NCBI GenBank assembly: GCA_045600845.1
Contig: JAZRYR010000055.1
Location: forward strand, 1-21,753
Source of the DNA: RGIG5612 sp045600845
GTDB taxonomy: Bacteria; Bacillota; Clostridia; Lachnospirales; Lachnospiraceae
Reading direction: 5' to 3'
Length of the DNA: 21,753 nucleotides
In this document: positions 21,609-21,753 of the stretch, in pieces
Numbering within the stretch: the first letter of the stretch is position 1
How the letters are laid out: each line of letters starts with the position of its first letter
The notes under the pieces: model-generated
Database searches by the model: none
What the model was told of the DNA's origin: nothing
Seen by the model: the letters and a program-made list of their open reading frames with translations, nothing else
Translations under genes and position numbers: made by a program

Positions 21609-21753
21609 TTATGAAGAAGCAAGACGGGATATAATAGATGCAGGCGGAGATCCAGATTATCTGGATTATTATCATGCAGATAAGCGGGACGAGTATCTGC
21701 GCAAGGTGGGATTAAATCCAAAGAATTATGGATCATCTGGTAACAGCCATTCA
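21598..21753 (+). CDS. Hypothetical protein, 5' part only
   Basis: ATG at 21598 follows GGAGG at 21589-21593, and the frame stays open to the window end (52 codons). The visible sequence is MSFDYEEARRDIIDAGGDPD, then YLDYYHADKRDEYLRKVGLN and PKNYGSSGNSHS. It is charged and Tyr-rich, followed by a Ser/Gly/Asn linker, suggesting a short N-terminal helical head with another domain beyond the window. I do not recognise the family with confidence. It is close behind the lipoprotein gene and likely translated from the same mRNA. Confidence 0.7.
   Translation, partial: MSFDYEEARRDIIDAGGDPDYLDYYHADKRDEYLRKVGLNPKNYGSSGNSHS

Overview
The window looks like a chromosomal segment of a low-to-mid GC Firmicute, most likely a Clostridia member close to Lachnospiraceae. 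The reasons are strong AGGAGG-type ribosome binding sites, clostridial-style RpoB and RpoC with acidic tails, an FMN riboswitch driving a RibU-type ECF substrate-binding protein, and a DUF4143-type ATPase. The taxon is an inference from protein style, not from a database match. I see no tRNA, rRNA, CRISPR array, intact insertion sequence or prophage.

Layout. Positions 1-256 are the 3' end of a pyridoxamine-phosphate-oxidase-like flavoprotein gene, closed by a good terminator. A promoter and a leader of roughly 180 nt precede rpoB (550-4416) and rpoC (4429-8121), which encode the beta and beta-prime subunits of RNA polymerase. After rpoC comes a 45-bp tandem repeat block and then a GNAT acetyltransferase gene (8327-9127). 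Its product carries a large Ala/Asp/Glu/Cys-rich insert, and its first codons contain a perfect 12-bp hairpin. A 197-bp dispersed repeat starts one base after its stop codon. Next is a compact riboflavin uptake unit: promoter, FMN riboswitch, intrinsic terminator and ribU (9820-10386). typA/bipA (10523-12346) follows from its own promoter, then a KOW plus Sel1-repeat protein of unknown role (12435-14312), cysK (14431-15333) and a class I/II aminotransferase (15499-16701). Most of the gaps between these genes are GC-rich, rich in short hairpins and hold recurring GTAAAC/CGCAAAC words.

From 16702 to 17417 there is no convincing gene. This stretch holds a terminator, the second copy of the 197-bp repeat and a 31-bp tandem repeat. 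A minus-strand gene for a probable PD-(D/E)XK-like protein (17418-18209) is divergent from miaA (18550-19440), whose leader is repetitive and lacks a Shine-Dalgarno. The last 2.3 kb is more AT-rich and more accessory in character. It has a broken DUF937-type gene, a 15-bp inverted repeat followed by 23-bp iteron-like repeats, an AAA/DUF4143 ATPase (19993-21300), a small lipoprotein gene that appears frameshifted, and the start of another small gene cut by the window end.

How the parts work together. rpoBC, typA, cysK, ribU and miaA are independent housekeeping units (transcription, ribosome-associated GTPase, cysteine synthesis, riboflavin uptake, tRNA modification). Nothing ties them into a single pathway, although ribU is clearly under flavin control. 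The most unusual content lies between and inside the genes: two copies of a structured 197-bp repeat, several unrelated tandem repeat families, a window-wide GTAAAC word, and an iteron-plus-palindrome control region in front of the ATPase.
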